Part shown: in pieces, positions 1 through 8,118 of the stretch
Numbering within the stretch: the stretch's first letter is position 1
Layout of the letters: every line of letters begins with the position of its first letter
DNA from: DASROJ01 sp035646975
Lineage (GTDB): Bacteria > Acidobacteriota > Polarisedimenticolia > JACPZX01 > DASXTC01
Assembly (NCBI GenBank): GCA_035646975.1
Contig: DASROJ010000253.1
Location: 1-26,184 of the forward strand
DNA length: 26,184 nt
Direction of reading: 5' to 3'
Notes under the pieces: model-generated
Seen by the model: only the letters and a program-made list of their open reading frames with translations
Database searches by the model: none
Told to the model about the DNA's origin: nothing
Made by a program: the position numbers and the translations under genes

Positions 1-159
1 CACGTCGATTCCGTGCTCATCTTCGAAATCGCCATGCGTGCGCGAATTCTCAGCGCGCAATTCAATCGTTCCCGTGACAATTTCGGAACACCAGAGGCAC
101 TTCTCTTCCAGCAACACGATGACCACGGTCACCCACCCCCAAAAAGAGACACCGACCAC
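1..159 (-). CDS. possible hypothetical protein, 3' part off the left edge
   Basis: An open minus-strand frame enters from a GTG at 157-159 and stays open to the window edge (53 codons). The predicted product begins with a hydrophobic stretch (about residues 1-17, rich in V, W and I), followed by EEKCLWCSE, which holds a CxxC pair, and then an acidic, hydrophilic part ending in HGDFEDEHGIDV. By hand count, codon-position GC in this phase is about 58/38/68%, the order expected for minus-strand coding in a GC-rich genome. The antisense plus frame in the same phase is also open but gives a poorer pattern. A purine-rich GGAGGGAAGGGG lies 12 nt upstream, and a promoter-like pair sits at 231-259. 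No family is recognised. The start is uncertain, and the fragment is too short to assign a function. Confidence 0.35.
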   Translation of the reverse strand, partial: MVGVSFWGWVTVVIVLLEEKCLWCSEIVTGTIELRAENSRTHGDFEDEHGIDV

Positions 160-230
160 CCCTGAACGATGCCCCTTCCCTCCATGTCCCACGTGGCGGC
201 GGACGGCCTGGAACAGTGAGTGCTCCCCCG

Positions 231-259
231 ACTATACACTCAATTGAGAGTCGCGTCAG
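231..259 (-). promoter_or_regulatory. putative sigma70-type promoter with a palindromic spacer
   Basis: Read on the minus strand, CTGACG (254-259) and TATAGT (231-236) are separated by 17 bp. The -10 matches the consensus at 5/6 positions and the -35 at 4/6. The spacer contains the perfect 10-bp palindrome CTCAATTGAG (239-248), a possible operator. It points toward the partial minus-strand frame at 1-159 and lies downstream of the flavoprotein stop codon. Apart from this and a purine-rich stretch, I see nothing else in 160-287. Confidence 0.4.
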
Positions 260-287
260 GATAATTGTGTGCGTTATCTGATCCGAT

Positions 288-1439
288 TCAGAAATTGCGG
301 CCCGAGGCAACGTGTGACAGCCGCAACGGCGATGGAATCCGCTCAATTCGTCCGCCGGTCAACACTTCGGCGACCATCTCCCCGATCACGGGTCCGTGTT
401 TGAAGCAGTGTCCCGAGCCGGCCCCGACAATCCATACATTGTCAAACCCGGGATGCCTGTCGAATATCATGTGGTCGTCGGCCGTTGCCTCGTACTGGCA
501 CACGCGTGTTTCGATGACCGGGCTCCGTTCGAGATCGGGGAACCTTCGCCGGAGACACTCACGGGCCATCGCGAGGAACCGTGGCGATGTTCTCCGCTCC
601 AGGCAGGTCGGATCGACGCGTCGGCCCTGGAGGTCGGGATGCACTTTGAAGCCCTTGCCTTCCAGTGCCGGAACTCCGTAGCATCCGGCTCCGAGCTCCA
701 TCCAGACCGGCATGCGGGGCGCCGAGAACCGATCGTCACCCGGTGGCGTGCCGAAGTAGAAGACTTCCTTGTGCGAGACCTTGATCCTCCCTCCGAGGAG
801 CCGCGGAAACATCCCCGGCAGCCAGGGTCCGCACGCGAACAGGTAGTGCCCGGCGCGAAGCACCTGGCCTGACGCGCAGCTGACTTGTCGCAGCCTGGCT
901 GTTCTTCCGACGCGCGCAGCGGGGGGCTGCACGCTCGCCATCAAAATCCGCCCGCCGGCCTGTCTGAATGCGCCAGCCAGCGCGAGACAGGCGGCGCGGG
1001 CCGAGAGGGCTCCCGCCTCCGGCTCGAGCAGCGCCCAGCGGATTCCCTGGGGACGAATCTGCCGGTAGCGCCGCTCGAAGACGGCCCGGTCGAGTCGCTC
1101 GTGCGGGATCTTGAGAGACTCCAGGTCGTCCATGCAACGCTCGGCATAGTGCTGCTCGCCCGTGACCATCCAGAGAACACCACAGCGATGGAACAGCGGA
1201 ACGCCCCACGATTTCTCCCTTCGGGCCCAGATCCTCTGTGAGCGCAGCGACCACTCGGCGTACATGCGCGAGCCGCCGTATCCGCATCTCGTCACGCGGT
1301 TCTCGTCGGCGGACGTGGCGCGCGAGTGACCCGGCTCCCAGGAGTCCACGAGCAGAACGTCGTGGCCGGCCTCGCGCAGCAGCAGGGCGGACCAGAGCCC
1401 CATGATCCCGGCGCCGACGACCAGGTACTCCGCATCCAT
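288..1439 (-). CDS. FAD-dependent oxidoreductase, monomeric sarcosine oxidase/DAO family
   Basis: A flavin amine oxidoreductase of the MSOX (SoxA-like) group. These oxidise secondary amines or N-methyl amino acids with O2, releasing H2O2. The N-terminal Rossmann motif VVGAGIMG lies just after the start. The C-terminal part carries C-x-Y-x-x-T/A-x-D-x-x-x-I-x-D-x-HP followed by GxGSGHxFKxGPxxGE, which matches the MSOX segment containing the Cys that binds FAD covalently. That Cys (C314 counted from this start) is present. I chose the ATG at 1439 (383 aa) because it starts just before the Rossmann strand, as in the family. A GTG at 1464-1466 overlaps the kinase stop codon as GTGA and would add 9 residues, suggesting translational coupling to the kinase. 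The substrate cannot be inferred. It appears to be the last gene of its transcript. Confidence 0.85.
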   Translation of the reverse strand: MDAEYLVVGAGIMGLWSALLLREAGHDVLLVDSWEPGHSRATSADENRVTRCGYGGSRMYAEWSLRSQRIWARREKSWGVPLFHRCGVLWMVTGEQHYAERCMDDLESLKIPHERLDRAVFERRYRQIRPQGIRWALLEPEAGALSARAACLALAGAFRQAGGRILMASVQPPAARVGRTARLRQVSCASGQVLRAGHYLFACGPWLPGMFPRLLGGRIKVSHKEVFYFGTPPGDDRFSAPRMPVWMELGAGCYGVPALEGKGFKVHPDLQGRRVDPTCLERRTSPRFLAMARECLRRRFPDLERSPVIETRVCQYEATADDHMIFDRHPGFDNVWIVGAGSGHCFKHGPVIGEMVAEVLTGGRIERIPSPLRLSHVASGRNF

Positions 1440-1462
1440 CGTTCGCCAGGCCCCTCGGGATA

Positions 1463-4111
1463 TCACGGCTTCAACAGGCTGGTCCAGTTCAGGATGACCC
1501 GGATGTCGCGCTGGGAGTTGGGGCCGGCCGTCACCAGGAACCGTTCTCCATCAGACGTGGCGCCAAACCCCGAGGTTCCCTCCGGCAGGTCGAACAGAGG
1601 CTGCGGAGCGCCCGGTTCGAGCTCGGCGCCACCTCCGATGGCCACGGACGTGATGGCGTTTCCCGTTCGGTAAAGCAGCTCCTTGCCGCCCCGCGTCCAG
1701 ATGGGGAAGTCTCCGCCGCTCACCGAGACGCGCACCTTGCGCCCGGGCACCGGAAACGACTGCACGTACACTTCGAGCTTTGCCGAATCTCCTCCGCTGG
1801 CGTACGCCAGCCAGCGTCCATCCGGGGAGATCCGCGCGTTCACCTGGGTGCCCGGCTCCCCCTGGTAGATCTTGGGCTTCCCCTTGTCGCCCATCGGGAG
1901 GATCCAGAGGTCCCAGGAGGTCCTGTCGCCCACTGCGCCAAAGACGACCATGTTGCCGTCGGGCGAGACATCCCAGATCGTCTTGAACTGGGCATCGGTG
2001 GTGGCCACCATCTCCGGGTCACCGGTGGCGTCCACGCTGCCGAGATAGATCTCGGCCCGTCCGCTCCGGTTGGAGGTGAAGGCGAGCCGGCGGCTGTCGC
2101 CCAGCCAGACCACGTTGGCTTCGCCGGAGAAGGTCGACACGAGCCGTGTGGGGATCGCGCGGGCGATATCCACCACCCAGACATCGGGACCGTTCATCAA
2201 CGCGGCATGCCGCGCGTCGGGTGAAAGATCGGCCATCGTCCAGGGTCCGGCGGGCAGCGGGATCGCTCCGCGCAGGGCGCCTGCCCGATCGATCCAGGCC
2301 AGCCGCGTGGAGCGGACGGCGCTGCGCAGGAACACGAGACGCCCGTTGTCCGAAGCGGAGACCACCGGCTCTGCGTCGAGATCGGTCTTGGCGGGCGCAT
2401 CGGCGATCACCGCTGATTCTCCGCTGAGCTCCAACCGCCCGGTGTCGAAATGCTGCGCAAGGATCTTCCCGTCTTTTGCGAACAGCAGCACGCCGGGCTC
2501 GGCGTAGACTGCCGCGGAGTCGGCCGTCAGGATTTTCTTGACGGAGCCGTCGTGCAGAGATCCCAGGAAAGTATCGTAGCCATCTTCGCCACCGGGCAGC
2601 GCCAGGAAGAGGAAATGCTCTCCATCCGGCAGAAACGACGGAAACCGATGCGCCGTCTGGTGGCGCGCGGCGTCCAGCGTGGTGGCGGGTGAGGGAGCGC
2701 CTCCCGAAGCGGGGACGGACATCAGCGGGCCTTCGGGGGCCGGGGCGAAAACGATGACGTCCTTCCGGCCCCACGTGCCGCCACGCGCCCATTTGAGATT
2801 GCAGATGGTCATGGGCGCACCGCCGACCGCGGAGATCTTCTTGAGCTTGCCGTCGAGCGTGGCATAGGCGAGCGAGCGGCTGTCGGGCGACCAGAATGCC
2901 GATAGGCCCAGATCGCTTTCGGGCACCGGGCTTGCCGTGTCGGAACCGAGCGGCCGCAGCCACAGGCTGGTGTCGGCGCCGCGCGCGGCGGCGAACACGA
3001 CATTGCGGCCGTCAGGTGAAATGATGACTGTGGATGCGTACTGGACGAGATGTGTGTCGGCTGCTGGCAGGATCGACCCCTGGAATGGCTCGTTCTTCTG
3101 GACGGGGGCGGCCAGCCGCATGACCAGCAGCAGCGCGGCGGCCGCCAGTCCGATCGCGGCCAGGGCCCAGGCGATCCGCTCGCGGGCCTTCCGCTTCGCC
3201 GCGACCGGTTCGGGAACGCCCGCCTGCGATCCGGCGTCGCGGATCCACTCCAGCTGCAGCCTGACATCGTGCGCCGTCTGGATCCGTTCGTCCGGGTCCT
3301 TGCTCAGGCAGGCCCGCACGAGACGCTCGAGACCGGGGGGTATCAGCGGGGCGGCCAGCGCGATCGAGGGCGGTTCCGTGTTCATGATCGCCCCGATCAG
3401 GGAGGCCTGGCTCTTTCCAGTAAATGCCCGGCGTCCGGTGGCGCACTCGTACAGCACGCAGCCCAGCGCCCAGAGGTCGCTTCGGGCATCCGCCTCCCTG
3501 CCTTCGAGCTGCTCCGGGGACATGTACTGGAACGTTCCGACGATCGATCCCTCGGACGTGAGCGGCTGAGCCAACGTCGGCGATCGGGTCATCCCCGCCA
3601 TCGACACGCCGCTGCCGCCGGCCGGGCCTGCCGTCCCCGTCGCCCGCGCCAGTCCGAAATCCATCAGCTTCGCGCCCGATCGCGTGAGCATGACGTTTGC
3701 CGGTTTGAGGTCCCGGTGCACGACGCCGGCCCGGTGCGCCCGGTCCAGCGCGTCGGCGATCTGGACTCCGAGCCGGAGAAGCTCGGGCACCGGCACCGCG
3801 CCCCGCTCGATGCGCGTGGCCAGCGTCTCCCCGTCGACGAGCTCCATCACCAGGTAATCGGTGCTCCCCTCGCGCCCGACATCGTGAAGCGTGCAGATAT
3901 GCGGATGATTCAGGCTCGACACCGTGCGAGCCTCGCGTTCGAACCGAGCGCGTACTTCGGGCGACTCCGAGAGGTGCTGGGGGAGGACCTTCACCGCGAC
4001 CTCGCGGCCCAGACGGGTATCCTTCGCCCGGTACACCTCGCCCATCCCACCGGCGCCGAGTGGGTCGACGATCTCGTACGGGCCGAGGCGCGTGCCGGCG
4101 ACGAGGGTCAT
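1463..4111 (-). CDS. membrane Ser/Thr protein kinase with C-terminal TolB/WD40-like propeller
   Basis: An 882-aa one-pass kinase of the PknB-like (Hanks) type. The kinase domain spans about residues 5-290 and is complete: glycine loop GAGGMGEV (19-26), catalytic-site Lys in VAVKV (K41), HRDLKPAN with D134, DFG at 151-153, and SPEQ at 198-201. It should therefore be active. One hydrophobic helix (about 313-333) is followed by an extracytoplasmic part with at least six SPDG/SPDS-type strands (ISPDGRNVVF, WSPDSRSLAY, ISPDGRWLAY and others), a PD40/TolB-like propeller. This architecture is very common in Acidobacteriota. Its ligand and substrates are unknown. I chose the ATG giving MTLVAGTRLGPYEI, the usual N-terminus of this type; a GTG at 4153 would add 14 residues. 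The flavoprotein gene follows with overlap or close spacing. Confidence 0.93.
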   Translation of the reverse strand: MTLVAGTRLGPYEIVDPLGAGGMGEVYRAKDTRLGREVAVKVLPQHLSESPEVRARFEREARTVSSLNHPHICTLHDVGREGSTDYLVMELVDGETLATRIERGAVPVPELLRLGVQIADALDRAHRAGVVHRDLKPANVMLTRSGAKLMDFGLARATGTAGPAGGSGVSMAGMTRSPTLAQPLTSEGSIVGTFQYMSPEQLEGREADARSDLWALGCVLYECATGRRAFTGKSQASLIGAIMNTEPPSIALAAPLIPPGLERLVRACLSKDPDERIQTAHDVRLQLEWIRDAGSQAGVPEPVAAKRKARERIAWALAAIGLAAAALLLVMRLAAPVQKNEPFQGSILPAADTHLVQYASTVIISPDGRNVVFAAARGADTSLWLRPLGSDTASPVPESDLGLSAFWSPDSRSLAYATLDGKLKKISAVGGAPMTICNLKWARGGTWGRKDVIVFAPAPEGPLMSVPASGGAPSPATTLDAARHQTAHRFPSFLPDGEHFLFLALPGGEDGYDTFLGSLHDGSVKKILTADSAAVYAEPGVLLFAKDGKILAQHFDTGRLELSGESAVIADAPAKTDLDAEPVVSASDNGRLVFLRSAVRSTRLAWIDRAGALRGAIPLPAGPWTMADLSPDARHAALMNGPDVWVVDIARAIPTRLVSTFSGEANVVWLGDSRRLAFTSNRSGRAEIYLGSVDATGDPEMVATTDAQFKTIWDVSPDGNMVVFGAVGDRTSWDLWILPMGDKGKPKIYQGEPGTQVNARISPDGRWLAYASGGDSAKLEVYVQSFPVPGRKVRVSVSGGDFPIWTRGGKELLYRTGNAITSVAIGGGAELEPGAPQPLFDLPEGTSGFGATSDGERFLVTAGPNSQRDIRVILNWTSLLKP

Positions 4112-4324
4112 CTCATCGTCCGGGCGTCGGGGCTCGGTGAGTGGAAACGCCACAGCACGCTGGCGCGGATCGATTCCCGGACGTTTGACCGCGGATTCAT
4201 GATCTCACCCGGAAATTCCTCGCGGAGATGTCAGGCAACGTGGCTCGTCCGGCGCCCGGCAGTCTGGCGGACGACGTCGCATAATAGCCCATCCGCGAAA
4301 GCCGTACGGCCCTGTCATGCGGAG

Positions 4325-4349
4325 TTCACACGCATCGGGGACATTTTCT
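4325..4349 (+). repeat. dispersed 25-nt intergenic repeat, copy 1
   Basis: It begins TTCACACGCATCGGGG and ends CATTTTCT, with A at 4341 where the other copies have G. It sits in the 287-bp divergent region between the kinase (4111) and the ferredoxin (4399), 49 nt before the ferredoxin start, and its last bases overlap the proposed extended -10. Copies 2 and 3 lie at 9443-9470 and 9569-9596. It is not a hairpin by itself. In the rest of the divergent region I see only a weak minus-strand TATTAT (4281-4286) without a good -35. Confidence 0.75.
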
Positions 4350-4357
4350 GCTATCTT
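4349..4357 (+). promoter_or_regulatory. putative extended -10 promoter of the ferredoxin gene
   Basis: TGC-TATCTT (4349-4357) resembles an extended -10 element and lies 41 nt before the ferredoxin ATG. No good -35 lies 17 bp upstream (CACGCA), but that position falls inside the 25-nt repeat, so an activator could bind there. This is inferred from consensus only. Confidence 0.35.
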
Positions 4358-4398
4358 ACGGGCTGCCCTTCCGGGGGCATTCCAAGGAGCCGACAAAG

Positions 4399-4743
4399 AT
4401 GACCTATACGGTTTCAAGACTCTGCAGGGATTGCAAGGACACCGCGTGCGTGGCCGTCTGCCCAGTGGACTGCTTCTACGTCCCGGTGCAGCCCACCGAC
4501 GACCTACCAGATCAGCTCTACATCTCGCCGGCGGAGTGCATCGACTGCGGTGCCTGCGAGCCGGAGTGCCCGTGGGAGGCGATCACAGCGGGGGACGCGG
4601 TGCCCGAGCCGTTCACGGACGACACACCTCTGAACGCGAGGTGCGACACCGAGCGGGACCTGTTCGTGGTGTCGAAGCACGACGAGAAGCCGAAGCCTTC
4701 GGTGGAAGAGGTCCAGGCAAACAAGGCGAAGTGGGGGTTGTAG
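4399..4743 (+). CDS. fdxA: seven-iron-type ferredoxin (3Fe-4S/4Fe-4S)
   Basis: A 114-aa cytoplasmic electron carrier. The cysteines C9, C12, C17, C21 and C25, with PVDCFY following the fourth, reproduce the spacing of Azotobacter FdI (C8, C11, C16, C20, C24). The second group is C47-x2-C50-x2-C53-x3-C57-P. By analogy with FdI, C9, C17 and C57 would hold a 3Fe-4S cluster, C21, C47, C50 and C53 a 4Fe-4S cluster, and C12 and C25 would be free. A tenth Cys (C82) lies in the C-terminal tail. The loop between the two cysteine groups is a little longer than in FdI. AAGGAG stands 9 nt before the ATG. The gene has its own putative promoter and terminator, and its redox partners are not visible here. 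Confidence 0.92.
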   Translation: MTYTVSRLCRDCKDTACVAVCPVDCFYVPVQPTDDLPDQLYISPAECIDCGACEPECPWEAITAGDAVPEPFTDDTPLNARCDTERDLFVVSKHDEKPKPSVEEVQANKAKWGL

Positions 4744-4773
4744 CCGCTTCCTCCAGCGCCAGATCAGGAATCG

Positions 4774-4796
4774 GGGACCGGCCCGCGGTCGGTCCC
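4774..4796 (+). terminator. probable intrinsic terminator after the ferredoxin gene
   Basis: An inverted repeat GGGACCG (4774-4780) / CGGTCCC (4790-4796) with a 9-nt GC-rich loop lies 30 nt after the ferredoxin stop. The following sequence, CCCCTCGATTTTCC, has only a short T run, so termination may be partial. Confidence 0.5.
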
Positions 4797-4839
4797 CCCC
4801 TCGATTTTCCAGTTGCCGGTGGTTAATCCCCAGACTTTC

Positions 4840-4848
4840 TGCTAAGGT
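4840..4848 (+). promoter_or_regulatory. possible extended -10 promoter before the EF-G gene
   Basis: TGC-TAAGGT (4840-4848) follows TTTC, as does the ferredoxin -10 (TTTTC-TGC-TATCTT). It lies 29 nt before the EF-G start codon. The hexamer 17 bp upstream (TGGTTA) is a poor -35. Weak evidence. Confidence 0.3.
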
Positions 4849-4877
4849 ATGCGGCTCAATTCCAGGATGGGGAACCC

Positions 4878-6962
4878 GTGATCACCGATCTGCAAAAAGT
4901 CCGCAACATAGGCATCAGCGCTCATATCGACTCGGGCAAGACAACGCTCACCGAGCGCATCCTCTTCTATACGAAGCGCATCCGGGTCGTGCACGACGTC
5001 AAGGGCAAGGACGGCGTGGGCGCAAAGATGGATTTCATGGAGCTGGAGCGGGAGCGGGGCATCACCATCACCTCTGCCGCGACCCACTGCGAGTGGGCCG
5101 GGCACCATGTCAACATCATCGACACGCCGGGTCATGTCGACTTCACCATCGAGGTCGAGCGGTCGTTGCGGGTGCTCGACGGCGCGGTGCTGGTCCTTTG
5201 CGCCGTGGCGGGGGTGCAGTCCCAGTCGATGACCGTCGACCGCCAGATGCGGCGATACAGCGTGCCGCGCATCGCCTTCGTCAACAAGTGTGACCGGTCG
5301 GGCGCCAATCCCTATCGTGTCGCGCTTCAGCTCAAGGAGAAGCTCAAGCACAACGCCGTGCTGATGCAGATACCGATCGGGCTGGAGGCCGCCCACGAAG
5401 GCGTGATAGACCTCGTCACGATGAAGGCGCTCTATTTCGACGGAGACAACGGCGAGACCCGGCGGGTCGAGAAGATCCCGGACTCGCTGCGCGCCGAGGC
5501 AGAAAAGAAGCGCCACGACATGCTGGAGTCGGTCTCCATGTTCTCGGACGAGCTGATGGAGGCAATCCTCGAGGAGAAGGTGACCGAAGAGTTGATCCGC
5601 GCCGCGGTACGCAAGGGAACGCTCTCGCTCGGCCTGACTCCGGTGTTCTGCGGCTCTGCCTACAAGAACAAGGCCGTGCAGCCGCTGCTCGATGCGGTGA
5701 CGCACTACCTGCCCGCGCCGACCGAAGTCGTCAACGAGGCGCTGGATCTCGAGCATGACGAGGAAAAAATCGTCCTCAAGTCGGACCCCGACGCTCCGCT
5801 GGTGGCGCTGGCCTTCAAGCTCGAGGAAGGCCGGTTCGGCCAGCTGACCTACATCCGCGTCTACCAGGGTTCGATGAAGAAGGGAGACTCGATCGTCAAC
5901 TCCCGCACGGGACGCGACGTGAAGGTCGGCCGGCTCGTCCGGATGCACGCCGATGAGATGGAAGACATCGTCGATGCCGCAGCGGGCGACATCGTCGCGC
6001 TGTTCGGGGTCGATTGCGCCTCGGGTGACACGTTCACCTCGGGAAAGATCTCCGTCGCCATGACCTCGATGCACGTGCCCGATCCGGTCATCCACCTGAC
6101 CATCAAGCCCAAGGACAAGAAGTCGCAGGGCAACCTGTCCAAGGCGCTCGCCAGGTTCACGAAGGAAGACCCGACCTTTCACGCCCGGGTCGATGAGGAA
6201 TCGGCCGAGACGATCATCTCGGGGATGGGAGAGCTGCATCTCGATGTCTACGTCGAGAGGATGAAGCGCGAGTACGGCGCGGAAGTCGAGACAGGGGCTC
6301 CCCAGGTGGCCTACCGCGAGGCGATCAGCCGCCGCGCCGACTTCAACTACGTGCACAAGAAGCAGACCGGCGGCTCCGGCCAGTACGGCCGCGTGGCTGG
6401 CTACGTCGAGCCGCTCGACATCGGCGACTTCGAGTTCGTCAACGAGATCTACGGCGGGTCGATTCCCTCCGAGTTCATCCCGTCGGTGCAGAAGGGCTTC
6501 AAGTCGATGCTCAAGAAGGGACGTCTGATCGGATTCCCACTGACCGGATTTCGCGTCGTCCTGAACGACGGCGCGGCGCACTCGGTGGACTCGTCCGACA
6601 ACGCGTTCCAGGCCGCCGCTCGCGGGGCGTTCCGCGAGGTCTACCATCGGGCGAAGCCGCAGATACTCGAGCCGATCATGAAGGTTTCCATCGAAGGGCC
6701 CACCGAGTTCCAGGGAGCCTTCGTCCGCACGATCATGCAGCGGCGAGGCATGATAGTCGGCACGACGGAGGCCGAGGGATTCGTGCGCGTGGACGCGGAG
6801 GTCCCGCTGGCCGAGATGTTCGGATATTCGACCGACCTGAGGTCTTCCAGCCAGGGCAAGGCGGAGTACACGATGGAGTTCGCCCGCTACGCGCCGGTGC
6901 CCGCCGAGGTCTCCCAGGAGCTGATCAAGAAGTACGGAACGGGTCTGGACGACGAGGAGTAG
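4878..6962 (+). CDS. fusA: elongation factor G, mitochondrial EFG1/spdEFG1 type
   Basis: A 694-aa translational GTPase that drives tRNA-mRNA translocation on the ribosome. G1 is AHIDSGKT (15-22), the switch region GKDGVGAKMDFMELERERGIT (43-63) is split here only by position, G3 is DTPGH (82-86) and G4 is NKCD (136-139). Domains II-V follow, including QTGGSGQYGRV of domain IV. HIDSGKTT (not HIDAGKTT) and the GKDGVGA-MDFMELER pattern are typical of mitochondrial EFG1 and its bacterial relatives (spdEFG1) rather than classical E. coli EF-G. In organisms with this type a second paralogue usually handles ribosome recycling; none lies in the window. The start is GTG, with GGATGGGG upstream. It is not in a str operon: no rpsL, rpsG or tuf is adjacent. 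The ATPase gene follows 7 nt after its stop. Confidence 0.95.
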   Translation: MITDLQKVRNIGISAHIDSGKTTLTERILFYTKRIRVVHDVKGKDGVGAKMDFMELERERGITITSAATHCEWAGHHVNIIDTPGHVDFTIEVERSLRVLDGAVLVLCAVAGVQSQSMTVDRQMRRYSVPRIAFVNKCDRSGANPYRVALQLKEKLKHNAVLMQIPIGLEAAHEGVIDLVTMKALYFDGDNGETRRVEKIPDSLRAEAEKKRHDMLESVSMFSDELMEAILEEKVTEELIRAAVRKGTLSLGLTPVFCGSAYKNKAVQPLLDAVTHYLPAPTEVVNEALDLEHDEEKIVLKSDPDAPLVALAFKLEEGRFGQLTYIRVYQGSMKKGDSIVNSRTGRDVKVGRLVRMHADEMEDIVDAAAGDIVALFGVDCASGDTFTSGKISVAMTSMHVPDPVIHLTIKPKDKKSQGNLSKALARFTKEDPTFHARVDEESAETIISGMGELHLDVYVERMKREYGAEVETGAPQVAYREAISRRADFNYVHKKQTGGSGQYGRVAGYVEPLDIGDFEFVNEIYGGSIPSEFIPSVQKGFKSMLKKGRLIGFPLTGFRVVLNDGAAHSVDSSDNAFQAAARGAFREVYHRAKPQILEPIMKVSIEGPTEFQGAFVRTIMQRRGMIVGTTEAEGFVRVDAEVPLAEMFGYSTDLRSSSQGKAEYTMEFARYAPVPAEVSQELIKKYGTGLDDEE

Positions 6963-6969
6963 CGCCGTG

Positions 6970-7671
6970 ATGTATCGCAAGGATCTCAACGACCGCAGCC
7001 CTCTGAGAGTGTTCGAAAAATCGATACACGGCGGCCTCGGCCGCGGCAATATCGGCGTGGCGGTGGGTCGTCACGGCGTGGGGAAAACCCCGTTTCTCGT
7101 CGGCGTGGCGCTCGACGATCTGCTGCGCGGAAGAAGGGTCCTCCACGTGGCGCTCAACCAGCCATGGGACAAGGTGCGCGAATACTACGACGAGATCTTC
7201 ACGGACCTCGCGCGCACCGCGGGGCTGGAAGACGCCGGCCTCGCGCGCCGCGAAATGGAGCGGTTCCGCAACATCCACACCTTTCTCGGGCATTCGTTCT
7301 CGGTGCAGCGCCTCAAGGAAGCCATCGTCCTGCTCAAGGAGTACGGCCAGTTCGTGCCCGAGGCGATCATGCTGGACGGATTCGATTTCGAGAATGCCAC
7401 CGTGGAAGGGATCCTCGAGCTGCGCCAGGTCGCCAGGGATCTCAACGCGGAGATGTGGATGACGGCGGTCATGCATCGCGACGCGGCAAGGGATGCGCGG
7501 GGAATCCCCGAACCGCTATCCCGCGTGGCGGAGGCCGTCAGCGTCATCGTCCGGCTCAAGGGCGACGGCAAGGTGGTTCACATCAGCCTGCTCAAGGACC
7601 ATGAAAACCAGGATGTCTCCACGCTCAGCATCGCGCTCAATCCGACGACGATGCTGCTGATGCAGGAGTAG
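6970..7671 (+). CDS. RecA/KaiC-like P-loop ATPase of unknown role
   Basis: A single-domain 233-aa NTPase. The Walker A motif is GRHGVGKT (33-40), preceded by a GGLGRGNIGVAVG strand-turn. A Walker B-like strand AIMLDGFDF carries D136 and D139. The fold order (GG-GRG, Walker A, LHVALNQP strand, Walker B, MTAVMH strand) resembles DnaB/RadA/KaiC-type RecA domains, but no zinc finger, loop or partner domain supports a specific role. GAGGAG at the end of the EF-G gene serves as the ribosome site for the ATG at 6970; a GTG at 6967 is directly adjacent. The 7-nt gap to EF-G points to co-expression with the translocase. I do not recognise a named family and assign no function beyond ATP binding. Confidence 0.75.
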   Translation: MYRKDLNDRSPLRVFEKSIHGGLGRGNIGVAVGRHGVGKTPFLVGVALDDLLRGRRVLHVALNQPWDKVREYYDEIFTDLARTAGLEDAGLARREMERFRNIHTFLGHSFSVQRLKEAIVLLKEYGQFVPEAIMLDGFDFENATVEGILELRQVARDLNAEMWMTAVMHRDAARDARGIPEPLSRVAEAVSVIVRLKGDGKVVHISLLKDHENQDVSTLSIALNPTTMLLMQE

Positions 7672-7676
7672 ATCCT

Positions 7677-7704
7677 CCGGCGCGCCGGGACATCCCGACT
7701 CGGG
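7677..7704 (+). other. two short inverted repeats before the cupin gene
   Basis: The ATPase-cupin gap holds the perfect palindrome CCGGCGCGCCGG (7677-7688) and TCCCGACTCGGGA (7692-7704). The cupin Shine-Dalgarno GGGAGG overlaps the second arm and can also pair with the CTCC just before the ATG, so ribosome access may depend on structure. There is no T run, so a terminator is unlikely. Confidence 0.35.
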
Positions 7705-7713
7705 AGGCCCTCC

Positions 7714-8118
7714 ATGAACAAGTTGCCCGCGCTACTGCTCTTTGTCCTCGTCTTCATCCTGGCTCCATCGGTCATCCGCGCCCAGGACGCGGTGACGGCT
7801 GACCCCGCTCATTTCAAGGTACAGTTCGAGAACGACGAGGTCCGCGTCGTGCACGTGGTGCAGGCGCCGCACGAAAAGAGCGCGACGCACTCGCATCCGG
7901 CCTCGCTGCTCGTGTTTTTGACCGACATCCACGTGCGGTTCACCTACCCCGATGGCAGGAGCGAGGAGGTTCGGGGCAGCGCCGGCCAGACACGATGGAT
8001 CGGGCCGGTCACGCACCAGGTGGAGAATCTCGCGGACGCTCCCAGCGAAGTGCTGCACATCGAGATCAAGCAGGCCCACAAGACCGGCAAGACCGCACGG
8101 CCTGGCGCGAAGCCGTGA
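7714..8118 (+). CDS. exported small cupin-domain protein
   Basis: A 134-aa protein with a clear signal peptide: MNK, a hydrophobic core through about residue 19, then VIRA before QDA, so cleavage is likely after about residue 23. The mature part is a single cupin barrel, with HSHPASLLVFL as the usual metal-binding His motif, the strand RWIGPVTHQVENL with a second His, and the final strand EVLHIEIK. Many small cupins of this type have no assigned substrate, and none is proposed here. GGGAGG precedes the ATG by 8 nt. The stop overlaps the start of the CvpA-like gene by 4 nt (GTGA), so the two are probably translated together. Confidence 0.8.
   Translation: MNKLPALLLFVLVFILAPSVIRAQDAVTADPAHFKVQFENDEVRVVHVVQAPHEKSATHSHPASLLVFLTDIHVRFTYPDGRSEEVRGSAGQTRWIGPVTHQVENLADAPSEVLHIEIKQAHKTGKTARPGAKP

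Noticed and set aside
3050..4402. 450-codon plus-strand open frame opposite the kinase
   Set aside because: The kinase on the minus strand has all its motifs intact. The antisense product shows no motif and runs into the ferredoxin start.
4842..7049. 735-codon open frame on the minus strand opposite EF-G
   Set aside because: It is the mirror of a conserved, GC-rich gene. Its translation is low in complexity (rich in H, R, D, L) with no domain, whereas EF-G matches its family throughout.
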